Origin: HGM04593 sp045613945
Lineage (GTDB): Bacteria > Bacteroidota > Bacteroidia > Bacteroidales > Bacteroidaceae
Direction: 5' to 3'
Assembly: GCA_045613945.1 (NCBI GenBank)
Contig: JAZLBZ010000077.1
Location: 1 to 42,696 of the forward strand
DNA: 42,696 nt
A model generated the notes under the pieces. The model had not been told where the DNA came from and did no database searches. It saw only the letters and a program-made list of their open reading frames with translations. The first letter of the stretch is position 1. Each line of letters begins with the position of its first letter. Position numbers and translations under genes: made by a program. Shown in pieces: positions 40,917-42,696 of this stretch.

Positions 40917-41795
40917 ATGCTATCAATCCTAATCCCGGTCAAGAATTTCGACTGCAGCAAACTCGTAGAGATGCTTCACAAACAAGGCGAAGCACTAGGC
41001 TGTCCTTATGAAATACTGGTTGCCGAGGACGGAACTGATAAAAGCAAGTTGCACCTGAACGCCATTTCCGACACTTTGGCAAACTGCCGCAGAATAGTAA
41101 AAGATATCAACATTGGGCGCGCAGCAATCCGCAACCTGCTGGCAACCGAGGCACAGTATCCTAATCTAATCTTCATAGACTGCGACGCTGTTGTTGAGAC
41201 AAACGACTTCCTCAAGACATACGCTGGCGCCCTAAAAGAGCATAAAGTTGTCTGTGGCGGCCTATACCACCCTGACACAATCCCCAACGAGCATTGCGCC
41301 CTACGCTACAGATATGAGAGAGAAGCCGACAAGAGACGCGATGCGCTGACACGCAGCAAGGCACCATACGACAGGTTCACATCATTCAACTTTGCAATGG
41401 ACAAGGCCCTCTTCAATTCAATTTTATTTGACATATCAATAACACGATACGGATATGAAGACGTTCTCTTTGGCAAAGAACTTGAAAGACGACACATAAA
41501 GATACTACACATCAATAACAGCCTAATGCATAGCGGGTTGGAAGAGAACGCAGCATTCCTTGAAAAGACAGAACAGGCACTTGCAACACTCGCCGACATC
41601 AAGGACAAGATAGGCAACACCCCGTTGCTTGACACCGTAGACAAACTGAGCCGTTACCACCTCACAGGCCTGTTTATGGCATATTGGAAACGCAACAGGG
41701 AGAGGCTCAGGAAAAACCTTCTTGGCCCGTCCCCTTCACTGCTAAAATTCAAGATCTACAAACTTGGATATTACATAACACTCAGCCGGCAATAG
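40917..41795 (+). CDS. Family 2 glycosyltransferase
   Basis: A 292-residue GT-A fold glycosyltransferase. It begins MLSILIPVKNF, has the nucleotide-sugar residues in LVAEDGTDKSK, the metal-binding DCD in IFIDCDAVVE (about 90), and an acceptor/catalytic segment YGYEDVLFGKELERR (about 180-195), resembling the GYED motif of galactosyltransferase-like enzymes. It is cytoplasmic, possibly membrane-associated through the basic C-terminus. The sugar donor and acceptor are unknown, and no polysaccharide cluster lies around it. It is divergent from fhs and its stop lies inside its terminator hairpin. Confidence 0.87.
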   Translation: MLSILIPVKNFDCSKLVEMLHKQGEALGCPYEILVAEDGTDKSKLHLNAISDTLANCRRIVKDINIGRAAIRNLLATEAQYPNLIFIDCDAVVETNDFLKTYAGALKEHKVVCGGLYHPDTIPNEHCALRYRYEREADKRRDALTRSKAPYDRFTSFNFAMDKALFNSILFDISITRYGYEDVLFGKELERRHIKILHINNSLMHSGLEENAAFLEKTEQALATLADIKDKIGNTPLLDTVDKLSRYHLTGLFMAYWKRNRERLRKNLLGPSPSLLKFKIYKLGYYITLSRQ

Positions 41796-41816
41796 CAGCC
41801 GGCTGAACTTTTTTTC
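41783..41816 (+). terminator. Terminator overlapping the end of the glycosyltransferase gene
   Basis: CAGCCGGC (41783-41790) pairs with GCCGGCTG (41798-41805) and is followed by a run of T (41810-41815). The TAG stop at 41793-41795 lies in the loop, so the 5' arm is translated. Confidence 0.88.
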
Positions 41817-41848
41817 TGCCGGCAACGCATTTTAAACAGCACCAACGG

Positions 41849-41879
41849 TTTGTTTTAAAGAAAAAAAGAGTTATTTTTG
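41849..41879 (+). promoter_or_regulatory. Promoter of glnS
   Basis: TTTG (41849-41852), exactly 19 bases, TATTTTTG (41872-41879): a full consensus match. The leader is about 55 bases. Confidence 0.8.
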
Positions 41880-41938
41880 TAAATTGAAATCAAAGATTTC
41901 ATCAAGCAACGGTTATAATCATTAAAAACAAGATAAAA

Positions 41939-42696
41939 ATGGCAGAAATCAACGAAACTGAAAAGAGCGAGAAGAAAAGCATCAGTTTTATCGAGCAGAT
42001 AATAGTAAACGACCTTGAGAAGGGCAAGAACGGGAGCAAGGTACAGACCCGTTTCCCGCGCGAACCGAACGGCTACCTGCACATTGGCCACGCAAAAGCC
42101 ATATGCATGGACTTTGGCATGGCACAGAAATATGGCGGCATCTGCAGCCTGCGTTTCGACGACACCAACCCCACAAAGGAAGACGTGGAGTATGTAGACG
42201 CTATCATGGAAGATATCAAATGGCTTGGCTTTGACTGGGCTAACGTATACTACGCATCGGACTACTTTGACCAGTTGTGGGACTTTGCCATCAAGCTCAT
42301 CAAGGAGGGTAAGGCATATATCGACGAGCAGAGCGCCGAACAGATTGCTGAGCAGAAGGGTACACCAACCCAGCCGGGCACAAACAGCCCCTACCGCGAC
42401 CGCCCCATTGAGGAGAGCCTTGAACTGTTCCAGAAGATGAACACCGGCGAAATCGAAGAGGGCAAGATGGTACTACGTGCCAAGATAGACATGGCAAGCC
42501 CTAACATGCACTTCCGCGACCCTATCATATACCGCGTTGTAAAGGCGGCACACCACCGCACAGGCGAGAAATGGAAGGCATACCCTATGTACGACTTTGC
42601 ACACGGCCAGAGCGACTACTTCGAAGGTGTTACACACTCGCTCTGCACCCTTGAGTTTGTACCCCACCGCCCCCTCTATGACCTTTTCGTTGACTG
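41939..42696 (+). CDS. glnS: Glutamine-tRNA ligase, N-terminal part cut by the window edge
   Basis: The first 252 residues of a class I aminoacyl-tRNA synthetase, open to the end of the window. It shows the HIGH-type signature PNGYLHIGHAKAI (about residues 43-55), FDDTNPTKEDVEYV, and the tRNA-acceptor region with DFAHGQSDYFEGVTHSLCTLEF (the GlnRS/GluRS form of the family). GlnRS rather than GluRS is supported by the NGYLHIGHAKAICMDFG and the R-PREPNG start. It charges tRNA-Gln with glutamine. The KMSKS loop and anticodon-binding domain lie outside the window. Confidence 0.95.
   Translation, partial: MAEINETEKSEKKSISFIEQIIVNDLEKGKNGSKVQTRFPREPNGYLHIGHAKAICMDFGMAQKYGGICSLRFDDTNPTKEDVEYVDAIMEDIKWLGFDWANVYYASDYFDQLWDFAIKLIKEGKAYIDEQSAEQIAEQKGTPTQPGTNSPYRDRPIEESLELFQKMNTGEIEEGKMVLRAKIDMASPNMHFRDPIIYRVVKAAHHRTGEKWKAYPMYDFAHGQSDYFEGVTHSLCTLEFVPHRPLYDLFVD

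Noticed and set aside
1..42696. CRISPR array, prophage, insertion sequence or integrated element
   Set aside because: No regularly spaced repeats, transposase, integrase or phage genes were found; gene content and base use look uniform.

Overview
The window looks like an ordinary chromosomal segment of a Bacteroidales bacterium, most likely Bacteroidaceae. The evidence is: Bacteroidetes-type promoters (TTTG, about 19 bases, TAnnTTTG) in front of many genes; a B. fragilis-type rprX/rprY two-component pair; a BtuB/BtuG vitamin B12 uptake pair; a succinylornithine-type transcarbamylase carrying Pro90; and an EF-G2 (FusA2) paralogue lacking the catalytic His. No CRISPR array, phage, insertion sequence, tRNA or rRNA gene was found. 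The left edge carries a strong leftward promoter and leader that may belong to an rRNA operon just outside. The right edge cuts glnS.

Layout. 1-3.9 kb: cobalamin-riboswitch-controlled btuB-btuG (minus). 3.9-5.1 kb: rpsF-rpsR-rplI (minus). 5.3 kb: a small membrane protein (+). 5.6-7.8 kb: rprX-rprY (minus). 8.0-10.2 kb: fusA2 (minus), split by a one-base deletion. 10.4-11.5 kb: hemW (+). 11.6-17.7 kb: a minus-strand run rpe-comEC-nrnA-DUF4827 lipoprotein-glmM. 17.8-19.9 kb: a GH33 sialidase (+). 20.0-24.7 kb: a DcaP-like porin, a PiT phosphate transporter fused to a PhoU-like domain, and nfo (all minus). 24.9-27.2 kb: an AraC regulator, a SIMPL protein and a DoxX protein (+). 27.2-32.6 kb: tamB-argF' (minus). 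32.8-34.7 kb: an SLC13 permease with RCK-C domains (+). 34.8-37.5 kb: a sigma-54 activator, lptE, a TPR protein and secG (+). 37.7-40.7 kb: fhs and rarA (minus). 40.9-41.8 kb: a GT2 glycosyltransferase (+). 41.9 kb to the end: glnS (+, partial).

How the genes fit together. Envelope functions dominate: B12 capture and import, phosphate uptake, TamB, LptE, SecG, a porin and a secreted sialidase. The rest are core translation, DNA repair and central metabolism genes. Most gene ends carry clear hairpin terminators, several shared by convergent genes.

The points most worth a second look are the frameshift in fusA2; a possible similar one-base loss at the tamB start; hairpins or palindromes lying on promoters or start codons (btuB, doxX, tamB, sigma-54 activator); and face-to-face promoters between fhs and the glycosyltransferase. 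I see no convincing wholly new multi-gene system. No searches or folding programs were run; all family calls come from reading motifs and recalled family features.
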